The notes under the pieces are model-generated. The model searched no databases and was not told the origin of the DNA. It worked only from the letters and a program-made list of their open reading frames with translations. Position numbers and translations under genes: made by a program. From positions 127,501-191,500 of the forward strand of contig CAUYUJ010003681.1 in the NCBI GenBank assembly GCA_963575745.1: a DNA stretch of 64,000 nt. Reading direction: 5' to 3'. This DNA comes from Prorocentrum cordatum (lineage: Eukaryota > Sar > Dinophyceae > Prorocentrales > Prorocentraceae). This document shows, in pieces, positions 41,905 through 53,124 of this stretch (position 1 is its first letter; every line of letters starts with the position of its first letter).

Positions 41905-41960
41905 TCGAAGACGCCTACGGCGAATCACCGCCGCCCCCCTGCCCGTTTTTGGAAGCGCCT
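41905..41960 (+). repeat. Dispersed repeat, GACGCCTACGGCG type, copy 2
   Basis: CGAAGACGCCTACGGCGAAT then caccgccgcccccctgcccg matches 7030-7083. Confidence 0.6.
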
Positions 41961-42049
41961 ATGTGGCCGAACGTTGAGGCCAGACCTGCCAAACTATCGG
42001 ACCATGTGTTCCCCGAATCGGTTTGGAAAGCCTTCGGGGAACACGTGGG

Positions 42050-43325
42050 CATCTTGAAGGTCATCTTGGCCGCCTGGAGGCCATTTTGACCCTTTCGGGC
42101 CTTCTTGGAGGACTTCTTGCAGGGCTCTTGGGCCGTCTTGGAGGCCACCTTGTGCGTCTTGGAGGACTCTTGGGCCGTCTTGGGGGCCTCTTGGGGCCGT
42201 CTTGGGCCTCTTGGGCGACCTTTGCGGGGCACTTGGGCCGTCTCGGGCCGTCGGAAGGTAAAACAAACAAATGCCACAGTCCTTCAAAAGTTCATGGGTA
42301 ACCAATGATTTTGGCTTTTTCGGGCCTTCCTGGGGGCCCTCTTGAAGGAATATTGGGCCGTCTTGGGCCATCTTAGTGCCATCTTCGGCCGTCTTGGTGG
42401 GCCCCTGGCCCGTCCGACGCCGTCGGAAGCCGTTGGCGAGGGCCTCTCTGAGCCGACTTGGGGCCCTCTTGGAATGCTCCAGGGCCGTCTTGGAGGCCAT
42501 CTTGGGCGTCTGAATAGCCTCCTGGGCCGTCTTGGGGGCCTCTTGGGGCCGTCTTGGGGGCCTCTTGGGCCGTTCTGGGGCCATCTTGGAGGCCTCTTGG
42601 GCGATCTTTGGGGGCTCTTGGGCCGTATCGGGCCGTCGGAAGGCCGAAACGAAGCAAATGTCAAAATCCTTCAAAAGCCTAGGGTAAATCATTGTTTTTG
42701 GCCTTTTTCTGGTCTCCTGGGGGACCTCTTGGAGACCTCTTGGGCCGTTTTGGGCCAGCTTCGAGCCAACTTCGGCCATCTTGGTGGGCTCCTGGCCCGT
42801 CTGACACCGTCGGAAGCCGTTTGGGGGGCCTCTCTGGGCCGACTTGGGGCCCTCTTGGGGTGCTCCAGGCCGTCTTAGAGGCCATCTTGGGCGTCTTGGA
42901 GGCCTCTTGGGTCGTCTTGGGGGCCTGCCTCTTGGGCAGTCCTGAGGCCATCTTGGAGGCCTCTTGGGCGCTGTGGGGGCGATCTTGGGGGCTCTCGGGC
43001 CGTCTTGGGTCGTCGGAAAGCCGAGAAGAGGCGAATGCCAAAATCCTTTCAAAAAACCTACGTAAAATCAATGATTTTGGCCTCGGGCCATCCTGGAGGA
43101 CCTCTGGGAGGCCTCTTCGGCCGTCTTGGAGGCATCTTGGAGGCTTCTTGGGCGAACTTGGGGTTATCTTAGACTCTCTGAGGCCGTCTTGGAGGCCGTC
43201 TTGGACCATCTTCGGCGGACTTGGAGGCCATCTTGGACCATCTTGGAGGCCATCTTGGGCCAACATGGCCATCTTGGAGGCTATCTTGAGCCGTCTTGGA
43301 GGATTTTTAGGAGAATTGAGCTCCG
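42050..43325 (+). repeat. CTTGGG satellite block 6 with regular higher-order units
   Basis: 21-bp GCCTCTTGGGCCGTCTTGG(A/G)G monomers form higher-order units, each closed by a spacer with CGTCGGAA(G)GCCGAAAC, CAAATG(T/C)CAAAATCCTTC, and AATCA(A/T)TGATTTTTGGCC. Spacers start at about 42246, 42636 and 43013, a period of 390 and 377 bp. Frames on both strands stay open because 21 is divisible by three. Confidence 0.9.
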
Positions 43326-43515
43326 TGGCAATCCTCCCGGGACCCCGGCGGGACGCGCCGGAGCCCCAGGGGGGTTCTTTCGGAAAAGAACATCAACCAA
43401 AAGCGGTAGGATCTGTCACGCCAGGCACCCCTTTGATGAAGCAAAAGGGAGCGGCGGATCGAATGGCCCTCGGCCCATCCGGCCACCGTGCCTGGGTTGC
43501 GAGTCAGAGTTCTCA
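43326..43515. other. Unique sequence between satellite blocks
   Basis: No gene or RNA recognised; separates blocks 6 and 7. Confidence 0.5.
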
Positions 43516-43519
43516 GGGA

Positions 43520-44065
43520 TGCTTCTTGGGGACTCTTCGGAGCACTCTCGGCGGCCTCTTGGGGGCAGTTTTAGGGCCTCTTGGGAGCCTATTGTGGGCT
43601 TCTTGTGGGCCTCTTGGGGCCTCTCGGGGACCTCTTGGGGCCTCCAGGGGGCCTCTTGGGTGCCTCTTGGGGCCTTTTGCGGGCCCCTCGGGGCCGACGG
43701 CTCGAAATGTCCGCTCGGGTCACCCATCTGGGCCCCTCGTTTTTGCGACCTCTTGGGCAGTCTTGGGCGCCTCTTGGGCCGTCTTGGTGCCCTCTTGGGC
43801 CGTTTTGGGGCCCTCGTGGAGGCCTATTTGGCAATCTTGGGGCGATCTTGGGGGGCTAGGGCCGTCCGGGAGCGTCCGGAAGCCGACAAGGCCTGAAATC
43901 CAAACAATCTGAACAACCTGAGGGAAATCAGTGATTTGGGCCTCTTGGAGGCCTCTTGGGGCGTCTTGGAGGCCTCTTGGGCCGTCTGGGGGGCATCTTG
44001 AGCGTCTTGGGGCGAGTTGTCTTGGCCATATCTGCTGTTCGAGTTGTCTTGGCCATATCCGAGCA
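43520..44065 (+). repeat. CTTGGG satellite block 7 and a 26-bp duplication
   Basis: Monomers as in block 6, spacer at 43866-43945 (GCGTCCGGAAGCCGACAAGG, AATCAGTGATTTGGGCC). At the end CGAGTTGTCTTGGCCATATC occurs twice (44014 and 44040). Confidence 0.85.
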
Positions 44066-44143
44066 TTCCCAGACGGCGTGGGCGGGGGAGTAGGCCGAGG
44101 CCGGTAACGGCCGCTATCGCGACGTTGTCCAAGGGTCGACTAG

Positions 44144-44314
44144 ACGTAAGAGTGACCTTTCGCTGGAGTGACCTTTGGTGCGGGCCCACTGGGGTGCCCC
44201 GATCGCCAAACGCGAGGCGGCGGAGGCGTCTTACGCGCTTGCTTTTGGCCTCCCCGCGGCCCCCAAAAAGCCGCGCACGAAAGGTCACTCTTACCCAGGG
44301 TCACTTTTGTGCGT
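44144..44314. mobile_element. About 170-bp inverted-repeat element with AGAGTGACCTTTCG arms
   Basis: Left arm GTAAGAGTGACCTTTCGCTG then GAGTGACCTTTGGTGCG (44146-44183). The right arm is its complement at 44272-44311. No coding capacity; a short target duplication was not identified. Confidence 0.6.
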
Positions 44315-45339
44315 AGCCGAAAGGGGTGTGGGGGGTGGGACATCGTGGACACAGCTGGACGGCGCGGCCTGGAGAGACTTGCTGGTCAGCGCTTCCGGAA
44401 CCCCCGTACAGAGAGAACCAGGACGTCGCGGCCAGCCGCTGGTCAGTGCCACGGGTTGCCCAGGGGTTCGAGCAAGAGAGAACAAACCTGCCGCTCTGAC
44501 CGACATCTCCGTCCTCCCCTTCCTTCTCTTGCCCTCATCGACCTCGTCCACCTCGTCCACCTGGTTATTATCCTGATCCTTCTCGCGCCCGTCTCCTCCT
44601 CCTCCTCTTCCTCTTCGTCGTCGTCCTTGTTCTGTTCCTCCGCCCCCTCCTGTGCGCCCTCTCGCCCGCCTGGTAGCTCCAGCGGCATCTCCGCTCCCGG
44701 GAGTTCGTGCTTCCTCGCCCCACGTTGCGCAGTTCCTTTCGGCGGGCGTCCGTGCAGTTTTGGTCCGCAGTGCCTTTGCTCTGGCCGGACGTTGCGTCTT
44801 CAGGCATACGTCTTTGTCGTCCTTTTCGTTCTTCCAGTCGTCCTGCTCATCCGCCCCTCATCCGCCGCCGCCGTCGGACGCAAAGCGGGCATCTCCATGA
44901 GCGACCACTAGAGCTCGTCACATAGCTTTCCGAGCAAGACCGCCAAGCTCTTAAGCCGTGTAGCGCCGCCGCCGCGCCGCCGCTTCCTTCTACGACCGAG
45001 CCTTGTTATGCACGCGCGCGTCTCTCGTCGTCGTCCTCCTGCGCCACCTCCCCCGCCTCCGTCCTTCCCCCTCCCCCTCTTCAGGATCCGGAAGGCCTTC
45101 AAGAACTCCGCCCCCGGCTTGTTCTCCGCGCTCGTGGACGGGTCGGCGGCGCGAGCGAGGAGGGAAAGGAGGAGGGAGGAGTAGGAGGGGGTGGAAAGGA
45201 GGAGGCAGAAAAGGAAGTGGGCGAAGAGGGCGAGACGTGGGCACCCCCAGCACTCCGCCGAAATACGCTGACTGCAGCCGGAGTCCGCCGGATGGTCATG
45301 ACCGCATGCCCCCGATAATACAGCACCCTCCTTTCCCAC
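44315..45339. other. Stretch without a supported gene
   Basis: CTC-type tracts at 44590-44635 and purine-rich tract at 45160-45235. Several overlapping open frames lack any domain. Confidence 0.4.
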
Positions 45340-45515
45340 GATCATCATGATGATCCCCGGCCAGGACAGGTTTGGTCAGCGGTGGGGAAGTATGCATCGC
45401 AGGTTGAATATGAATATCATGGTTATCATGGTCACCAGCATCAGCATCGCTTTCAGCATTACCATCACCATCGTTATTATCGTCATTATCATCATCATGA
45501 GCATCCTGCTTCTCC
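45340..45515 (+). repeat. ATC/ATT trinucleotide tract
   Basis: Interrupted ATCATC/ATTATC triplets directly in front of the relic spliced leader. Confidence 0.8.
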
Positions 45516-45537
45516 TCCGTAGAAATTTTGGCTAAAG
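45516..45537 (+). other. Relic spliced leader (19 of 22 bases match DinoSL)
   Basis: Begins TCCGTAG and continues ATTTTGGCT and AAG; differences are CC to AA at positions 8-9 and C to A at position 19. It precedes a retroelement-like tract, the same order as at 35172. Confidence 0.65.
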
Positions 45538-45683
45538 GCCGATGAGGGTCCCAGAGGCCGCGAGTCCCCCGTGCGTTTCGAGTGGTGGGGCTGTTCTGAC
45601 TCCGAGAGCCAGTCACCCAGCGCATTCAATTTCTAAATTTCGACTCCGGTCCATATCTTCCATATATTGCCGAGAGGAGCGGC

Positions 45684-46647
45684 CATGGCACCGGTGCCTT
45701 CGAATCTGGGTGGTGGCGACGGCACTAGCAGTGGCTGCGGCGGCGGGGGCAATCTGCGTGGCGGAGCTCGGAGTCCATGGCGGATTCTGACGTGGGACCA
45801 TGTTTAAAAGAAGCAAACAAAAAAACATATACTTCGACGGCTACAACAGAGCCGTTGACGGTCGCAGACGACGAGGCTCAGGAATCGGGGTCAAGGAGGC
45901 AGCTGCGGCGGCGGCGCCAATGCTCTCTGCCAGAACGAAAAGTGCGGTAAGTGGCTCTGGGCGGATCGGCTGGCGGACGCCGGCTGCAAGTGCAATGTGG
46001 CGGCTCGGCATGAGGGTCACTTGTTTCTGGCGAGTACAGGCTTGGCCGCTACAGCGAATATTACAACAGTTGCTGCGAGAAGGACACCCCTGGCACTTCC
46101 ACCCAGGCGTTCGAGATCGCGGCGCAGCTCAGCTAAGGGGGCGACAAGACACGTACCGAGGAGGTGCTCAACATCTTGGCTCCGAAGCCTGCAGGATAAG
46201 GGGCTCAGCAACCGATGCGTGGGTCGCGAGCAGCATTCCGCGCAGCAGAGCACGCCGCGCAGAAAACTACGCGCGAGCAGCAGAAGGCCTACCGTCTGCG
46301 AGAGCTGTTCCTCGTGGAGGTGGAGGGACCGCTCAGTGGACCGCTCAGTGGAGGCGTCACAGGCGGAGGATTGCGTCAAAGGTTTTTGCGGCGTCGTCAA
46401 CTCTGGTGGGTTCATCCAGCACGCGAAGGTGGTGGAAGCAAACATATTTTCGCCCATCGGTGCGCAGTTGAGCGATGACACCCTGGAGGTGGACATGGGC
46501 GAACTCCTTCGACCCGAACGACTGACAGAGCGTGGTCGCAGCCGCCGAGGTCGAGAGCCCGTGCAAGGGCATCGCCAGCACCGCGCCGACTGGCGTCACC
46601 ATCCAGATGACGGCGAAGCAGGAGAGGAAGTGGGGGACAGCGCTTAG
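45684..46647 (+). pseudogene. Decayed ORF1-like region behind the relic leader
   Basis: A short Gly-rich frame starts at 45684 (MAPVPSNLGGGDGTSSGC). A second frame from about 45916 reads ANALCQNEKCGKWLWADRL and then DAGCKC, a Cys-rich motif of the CxxxxC...CxC kind, and continues to 46647 with GGFIQHAKVVEANIFSPIGA and DDTLEVDMGELLRPERL. The middle part looks frameshifted. Position and motif suggest ORF1 of another retroelement family; identity not proven. Confidence 0.4.
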
Positions 46648-49600
46648 CGAGATCAGCAGCAGCGCGCAGCTGCCGCTGTTTGGGGCGGCAGCGCTCGCCA
46701 CGGCGAAGCGGGGCAAGCGCGTGGAGGTCAGGGAGGCTCTGGTCGGCCATGCAAGCTGGGCGCAAGGGCTGAGGCGCTTGGCGCGGAACAGCTGCACCGC
46801 GCAACAGAGGGCCAGCAAAGGCGCGACAACGAAATCCGCGTCGACGGCGAGGGTGCGCAGCGGAACGAGCAGTGGACAAGCTCGTCCCCGAGAGCTCAGC
46901 AGCTCAGCGCGCTGGGCCGCGCGGGGGGGGCGGCCGCGGGCGAGGACTGGGCGCGCCATCGACGCGATGGCTCAGAGCAAAGCGAACGGCGCGGAACAGG
47001 CGGGGGTGCCGGCCTTCAATCGGCCGCCGCCGAGTGCGCGCGAGAAGCTGAGGCAGCTGATCGAACGCGTCGATCGCATGGCCGCATGGCCGCGGCAACT
47101 GTTCTCGGGCTTCTGCCAGAAGTGGCCAAGCCATGGCCCGCTAACACCAGCGAGCGGGCGAAAGCGATGGCAGGCAGGCGGGGCGCGGCCATCGCAGGCA
47201 AAAGCGCTGACGCAGGCCTTGGTTCGGTCGTCTGCCGACAATGTCATCCAGCGGGCGCCGTGGGAGATCTCCGCGGCCGCGGCGCTCTGGGAGTCGGCGG
47301 CGTTCTACGGCGCCTTGGAACCAGCGCAGATCTGAGACGAAGTCATAGGGCTTGGGCTGCCAGCGCGCACTTTGCACCTGGAGATGCTCGGTCGCCTGAG
47401 CAGCAGGCTCGCCGGGGAGTGGGCGGCGCGCGCGGGGCCCATCGCCCCGAGAGGTCCACCTGCGTGGGCGCTGGTGCGGGGGTCGACTCCGGCAGGGTCG
47501 CGCGGCGCGCGGTGCGAGGAGGCAAGCAACATGCATGCGCAATTTCGCGCTCGTTCGTGCGTCCATGACGCTCCCGCGAGGATCGAAGGGTCGAAGGCCC
47601 AGATGGTCATGCAGCTGGCGGGGGGGGGGAGTGGACTTCGCAGCAGGCGCCGAGAAAGCGAAGCTGGCGCTGTGCAAGAAGTCCACTGTCAGAGGCAGCG
47701 ACAAGGAGGCGGCGCAGGAGATCGCGCTCAAGCTAAAGGCCGCAACGCCGCGGTCACGCTGAGGGATCGCGCAACCCACCTTGGGATCGCCTGGGGCAGC
47801 GTCGCGAAGGGCAAGTGCAAGCGCGCGCAGAGGGCGGCGCGCGCGGGCAGACATGGGGGGGGGTAGGCTGGGAGGGCGCACGGAGCTTGGGGAAGGGCTG
47901 GAAGCGGGGCGCGTGCAGCGGTGCGTAGAGGGTCGCTACCGCGGGCGGCGCGCGCGCAAGGTCTTCGGCGCGGCGCCCCCGCTAATCGCCGAGCGGGAGA
48001 GGAGGCTGGCAGGTGCGATCGCGCCTCGGCCGAGCGGGGGATTGGAGCAGGGGCGAGGCGACCCTGGGCGCGGGGCGGCTTTTTCGCCGCTGGACTCTTG
48101 GATGCACATCAACAGCGAGGGCAAGAGGAGGTTCGCAGATATGTAGATATGGAGAGGGATCGCCAAGGAGATGAAGGCCGATCAGCGGGGCGACGGACGG
48201 CGTGGCGTTCGCGAACCGCCAGGGCGATGGCCCGCGCGTTGCTCGAGCTGGGCTCGGCGCCCCGCGGCCCGCAGCGCCGGGGGCTAATTGGCGGCGAGGT
48301 CTTCGGAGGCGACGGCCCCGTTGAGATAGAAGACGGGGCGGGCGCCCGCGAGCTGAACGCGGCTCTCGCGGACGCTGTTGAGCGAAGGCAGCGGGCCGAG
48401 GCAGCGGGCCAAGGCGGCGGGGGCGGGCCCGGGGGATGGCGCGGGCCTCCACTCCGCGAGAGGCTTGAAGCAGGGCGTGCTCGACAAGGTCTGGGCCGCG
48501 CGGGCGATCTTCATTGGCGGTATCTGGCCGCGGCAACGGGTCGCCGACGTGGGGGGTCGAGTTCGAGGGCGCGGCGCGCCCTGGGCGCGAGGAGGAGCTG
48601 GGGGCCTGGGGGCATCGCGCCTGGAAGTGCAGGCGCAGCGGCATCATCCCCGGGCGCGAGAAGCACGATCCAGCCGCGCCTGCGGCTCAGAGGCATTCTG
48701 CCCACGAGCTGGACGCAGGCAACGGCGCCACCTGAGCCGAGAGAGGAGCTGCGCGAAGTGGGCAGATAGGCTGCATGGACGTCGACGGGTGGGTTGTCAC
48801 GGCAGGCAATGCGTCAGGGGGCGAGAACACCGGTGACCCGACGGCGAGAGGAATCGCGCGTGGTTGGATCTGTCTCAACGGAGCTGAACGAAGGCGGGGT
48901 CACCATGGGCGGCCGATGGGGGCTTGGCAGGTTGGCGGCAGAGAGTCAGACGAGGCGAGCTCACAGCGATGGTCGAAATGCTCGAGCAAATGCAGCAAAA
49001 CAAAAAACAGCAATTTATCGCGGTCGTCAAGATCGAAAGCCACATGCCGGTGACGGATGCCATCGAGGCGGGAGCGAACATGGGGGACTTTGTGGGCCCC
49101 CCCCCTCGCCGACGAGCTCGCGGAGGGCGTAGCTGAGGAGGTCCTGCCCCCCCTGAACGAAGTGCGGAGGATCAGGCACGCGGAGAAGGTTGCGGTGCAC
49201 GTCCGCAAGAGGGCTTACGCGACGCTAGCAGCGGCGATGGAAGCGGCGCCATCCCAGCAGCCCGCCGCCAAAGCACAAGAAGGGGAAAACGAATCTCGAG
49301 AAGCACAAGCAGCTCGTCGCGCACACCAAGCACATCATCATAGAGGACCCGAGCGTGAATTTCTTGACGCGCGAGCAGTACGGAGCGAGGGTGCCGAAAC
49401 ACACGCCGGGCGCCTGGTTGAGGGAGCCCTGCGCGGAGCTTGTGACCAAGGAGGCGTCGCCCTCCAGCGCGAATCTGTGCCGGGGCGCCCGGGTGGGCCT
49501 GCAGAAGGCGCACGAGACGCACTTAGCAGAGTACGACGCGACACTGCAGGTCCACATCTGCACGGCCGGCGGCTGCGTCGCGATGGAAGCCATGAATGAC

Positions 49601-49930
49601 CTCTCCAAGCCGCGCACCGGCGTCCTCGGGCAGCCGGGGGTCCAGGACCTGGCGCGGATCAGGGAAGGGCTGCAGCCTGGCAAGTCAGCGCGGGCGCAGG
49701 CCTACAACGCGGCCGCGGCGCAGGCGATCAAGAGGCCAACCAAAAGCCAAGCACGGCTGGTGCGACGGCGAGCGGAGCTACGAGGGCTTCAAGGGCGACG
49801 TCGTCGAGCGAAAGTACGTCGAGCTCCTGAGGCCGCCGTTGCGGTGTCGGGGGCTGGCCGCCAGCCTGGCGGCGGTGGATCCGCTGGACCACTGCTGCAA
49901 ATTCATCCTGCGTCTCACACCTCTCTAAGG
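46648..49930 (+). pseudogene. Decayed coding-like tract of unknown family
   Basis: GC-rich, with pieces of sensible translation that change frame repeatedly: PWEISAAAALWESAAFYGAL (47258), KLALCKKSTVRGSDKEAAQE (47660), VTLRDRATHLGIAWGSVAKG (47752, helix-turn-helix-like), FIAVVKIESHMPVTDAIEAG (49014), and 49355-49740 LTREQYGARVPKHTPGAWLR to LQPGKSARAQAYNAAAAQAI. No palm, integrase or DDE motif was recognised. Most likely remains of one or more mobile elements, perhaps continuing the element that begins at 45516. Confidence 0.3.
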
Positions 49931-50198
49931 AGGCCCCGCGTGCGCGAGCACGTTATCGCTATACCATCGTATTGTTCAGGATTCCTGCTTTTCCCACCCG
50001 TCCCAGGAAGCCCCGCAAAGAACGAGTGCGGTATCGTTATACTAGGAGACAGTCCGTGCATCCGTACATTCCAAAAGATTCCCCTCCTCCTCCTCCTCCT
50101 GCTCCTCCTCTTCTATGTTGCGACGTGTCGGGGAAATTCGTTATCCCGCCAGCGCCCCGAATTCTTATCATCCCCACCGTGTGGTTCTCGGGGGCATA
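49931..50198. other. Short stretch with two related 14-base motifs
   Basis: GTTATCGCTATACCA (49953) and GTATCGTTATACTA (50031) lie about 80 bases apart. A TCC run is at 50081-50110. Confidence 0.4.
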
Positions 50199-50528
50199 AG
50201 GTTGGTGAGTGTGCGAGATGACTTTGCGAGATCAGAGGTCGACGCACCAGAAGCGTCTGCATCTGTTGATCTTGCAGCACCTGGGAGGGAAACGGGGTTC
50301 AGAAGCAGAGCGCGGCGTGAGGACGAGCGCGATGAATACATGGCGCGCAATTTGCTCACAGGACGGCCGCGGCCGCCACCGCGCTTTCTTTCGCAGATCA
50401 CAGGGTGGTGCGGTGGAGGAGGGGAGGAAGTAGGAAGAGTACGACGAGGAGAAGGAGAACTGCAGTGCAGTGCCAATGCTTTCGCGGTTACGCATAATCC
50501 TGTGTTGGCGTTCGTGAAGGTTGAATGA
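50199..50528 (+). CDS. Possible exon, unknown protein
   Basis: Frame with low-repeat, charged translation: VRDDFARSEVDAPEASASVD, RARREDERDEYMARNLLTG, FLSQITGWC and a C-terminus NAFAVTHNPVLAFVKVE before TGA (50526). No start codon or acceptor is certain and no family is recognised. Confidence 0.3.
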   Translation, partial: RLVSVRDDFARSEVDAPEASASVDLAAPGRETGFRSRARREDERDEYMARNLLTGRPRPPPRFLSQITGWCGGGGEEVGRVRRGEGELQCSANAFAVTHNPVLAFVKVE

Positions 50529-51288
50529 CACACCTTTTGGTCCCTGAGCCTGTGCAGGGAGTATTGTTGGCACCTGGAGTCGGTGGGTGTTACGCGTGGT
50601 CAGCATATTCCGAGACAGCCCCCTAGGAGGAGGAGAAGGAACAGCACGGGCAGGATGAGGACGAGGGGGGAGGAAGAAGTTCGACGACCCGTGGGGAAAC
50701 TGCTCTGTCAGGGGCTCTTCTGTGGCATCGCCGGCTGCAGGCATGCTTTCAACTGGCACGTCAATCGACGTCATGACTCAAAGCAGCTAGCTTGATGTGG
50801 CACAGCTGCTGCCATGATCAATCGTCGTACCTGTCAGTGTTCCGTTCTTGTCCGGCTGATCTCCCCAGGGGGTCCACCAGGAACGTGCTCGTGCACCCGG
50901 AAGGGATTGCACACAGGGTGGCTCGCCCAAATACTCCACGTGCCAGCCGTGCTGCACCTTCTCCTCCGCGGAGGCCTGACCTGGGGCGGCCCGTGGCTGG
51001 CCTGGCTCTGTCGCTGGCCCGCGACGTCCTGCGCCGCAGCGGGCGGCTGCCGCTCCCCGCCGTTTGGCTGCCACTCCGTTTGGCTGCCGCTCCGCGCCCG
51101 GCGCACGTCAGCACCGCGCCACGGCGCGCACCGCGGCCCGGGGGCGGCTGCGAGACAACCTGCGCGCGGGCAGGCCTCGCTCCTCCTCGGCGAGGCCTGC
51201 GGCCCGCTGGGGGGCGGCGGGGCGGACTTCGCACGCCTGGCAGCGCAGAGCGCGCTGCACAATCCCCTAGTGCTCTGGACTGAGACCT

Positions 51289-51463
51289 TCACCACCCACC
51301 AAACCACCCCAACCCAACCCGAAGGCCTCAATTTATCCTCGATTTCCAGTGGGGGGGGGTCGGGGAACGTTGAGAAAACACATGGAATCCGTACCCCCCC
51401 CAACCCGAAATTCGGGTCAAATTCGGGTCTTCGGGTTGGGTTGGGGTGGTCTGGTAGGTAGTC
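51289..51463. mobile_element. 175-bp inverted-repeat element with AGACCT target duplication
   Basis: Arms ACCACCCCAACCCAACCCGA (left, 51304) and the complement of 51429-51452 (right) pair over about 35 bp. AGACCT flanks both sides (51283-51288, 51464-51469). The interior holds G- and C-runs. Structure parallels 10696-10884 and 17128-17325 but the sequence differs. Confidence 0.7.
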
Positions 51464-51634
51464 AGACCTGTGGGGGCCCGGCGCTCGCGGCTGCGCGCGC
51501 TCGCGGCAGCAGGTTGCAAGGACAGTTGAGCACACGGTGGCCCAGGCTCTGCGGGCTCTGGGGGCAGGGCCTGCCGGCGGCGGCGGCCGGCCCGGGAGGC
51601 GCGTCCCCAAGGACCTTGCCGTCATTGTCCGCAG

Positions 51635-51787
51635 GAGGTCTGGGATGACGAGCTGGGCTTGGGGAAGGCCCGTGGGGTCCAAGATTGGTTTCTGTCAGAA
51701 TGGACGCTGGGTCCTGGCTCTCGACTTCTCAATGCTGTGCCTCTCGCCGGATCTTTTGCGCGCCGGTGCGCGGTGGGGAATGTTTGA
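51635..51787 (+). CDS. Probable terminal exon, unknown protein
   Basis: After TCATTGTCCGCAG, a 50-codon frame reads EVWDDELGLGKARGVQDWFL, SEWTLGPGSRLLNAVPLAGS and FARRCAVGNV before TGA. The Trp/Leu-rich content is unlike the local repeats. The upstream segment 51500-51630 (QQVARTVEHTVAQALRALGA) may be part of the same gene in another frame. Confidence 0.35.
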   Translation, partial: EVWDDELGLGKARGVQDWFLSEWTLGPGSRLLNAVPLAGSFARRCAVGNV

Positions 51788-51789
51788 AG

Positions 51790-52545
51790 TCCGACGGTGA
51801 CCTCTTGAGATGCTTTCGTAGCCGAGCTCAGCACGCACATGCAGCTACTGAGGGTTGCGCGTTGCTCGGAACCAGTCGAACAGGAAGCTGTGCCGTGACG
51901 TTTGTCCGCGGCTGCAGCTGGGTTCTGCCCGTCTCTCCGCCTTCTCCTCCACCTGCCCCGCATGCAGTACTTAACGATGCTCTTTGGTTGCTTCGTTCTT
52001 GCGCAGGCATACAGCAAGGCCCGTTGCAGTTGAATTGGCGCCATGCAGACGAAACAGAGCAGCAGTGAATATGCAGCAACTTTGCGGAAACGGTGAGACG
52101 CATGCAGTTGGAAAGTGTTCCGCGTTCATGGGAGCAGCAAGCGCAATGAAAGGAGCGGAGAGCTTTATACAAGGAAGAGTGACGGCTGCATTGCGTGTGA
52201 AGTGGAAGTGGCTTCCTCATTTCCCTCCGTGCTCCACTGCAACTTCGATCTGTTGTTCGCCCATCACCCTCCATACCCCCAGTGGCCCATGTTCCTTTGC
52301 CAGGAGGGAGCTCGGACTAGTCAGGAGTTGTTGGTAAGGACGGTTGGCCAGCACGCCGCAGACAACATGCCACCACCACTATTCATGTTAGAAGGGGGTG
52401 CAACAGTGCTCGCGCAGGGTCCGGCATTTGCTGTCACGTGCACGCTATCTATATATACACATATATGTATATATATGTATACACATAACGGCTTTCAGCC
52501 CATCCCGCTACTGCCGTGCCTGGGTCGTTGACTAGAGGCCTCTTG
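51790..52545. other. Stretch without a supported gene
   Basis: Plus-strand frame 52115-52531 and minus-strand frame 51828-52274 overlap; neither has a domain. TATATG run at 52447-52485. Confidence 0.4.
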
Positions 52546-52549
52546 AGCA

Positions 52550-52795
52550 TCTAGAAATATCTTGGGAGGCCAATCGGGCACTATTGGGGGCCTCTTCCGG
52601 GCCCCCTGGGTGCTTCTGGAATTGGTTTGGGAGCGCGAAGTGTCAGTCCGTGTTCCTCGTCATGGGCCCTTCTTGGAACTGTCACCTCTAAATGGCCTCT
52701 TGGGCCTTCCTGGGGGCCTCAAGGGCCGTCTTGGGGCGATGCTTGGGGCCTCAGGGGCAGGCCGCCGAAGAGGCGAGAGTGCTAAATGAGACGGC
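52550..52795 (+). repeat. CTTGGG satellite block 8, short
   Basis: A few GGCCTCTTGGGCC(T/G)TC monomers and a truncated spacer (GCCGCCGAAGAGGCGAGAG at 52761). Confidence 0.7.
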
Positions 52796-53124
52796 CTGAG
52801 CTTGAGAGGCTCCACAAGCGCTGATTTGGAAGTGCGGATCCCCAACCACCATTCCTGGGGGAGGTCGCGCGACGATTCCTAAGAGCCCCCGGGAACGCCC
52901 AGTATGTTCCAGAACTCGGGGCGCGTACCCTCAGAATTACTACGACGGTCGGGCTCAACATGGCGTTTGCTTGGCCAGTCTGCAAGTAGTCCACATGATC
53001 ATCCCTGTGATTGCGGAGGTTCCCTTCCTGCCTCCTTTGCGTAATTTGTTCTCGCCCTTGCGGAGACTTTCTTGCCGCTCATATCTCCTGCCTCCTTTTA
53101 TCCCCTTTGTCCTCGTCTGCTTCG

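Noticed and set aside
43326-43515. Unique island between satellite blocks considered as a small RNA gene
   Set aside because: No 5S, snRNA or spliced-leader RNA motif could be recognised.
41994-43912. Long open frames on both strands (352 codons minus, 406 codons plus)
   Set aside because: They are produced by 21-bp satellite monomers, which contain no stop and keep the frame. Both strands are open at once and the products are repeats such as GLLGRLG or PKRPPRR.
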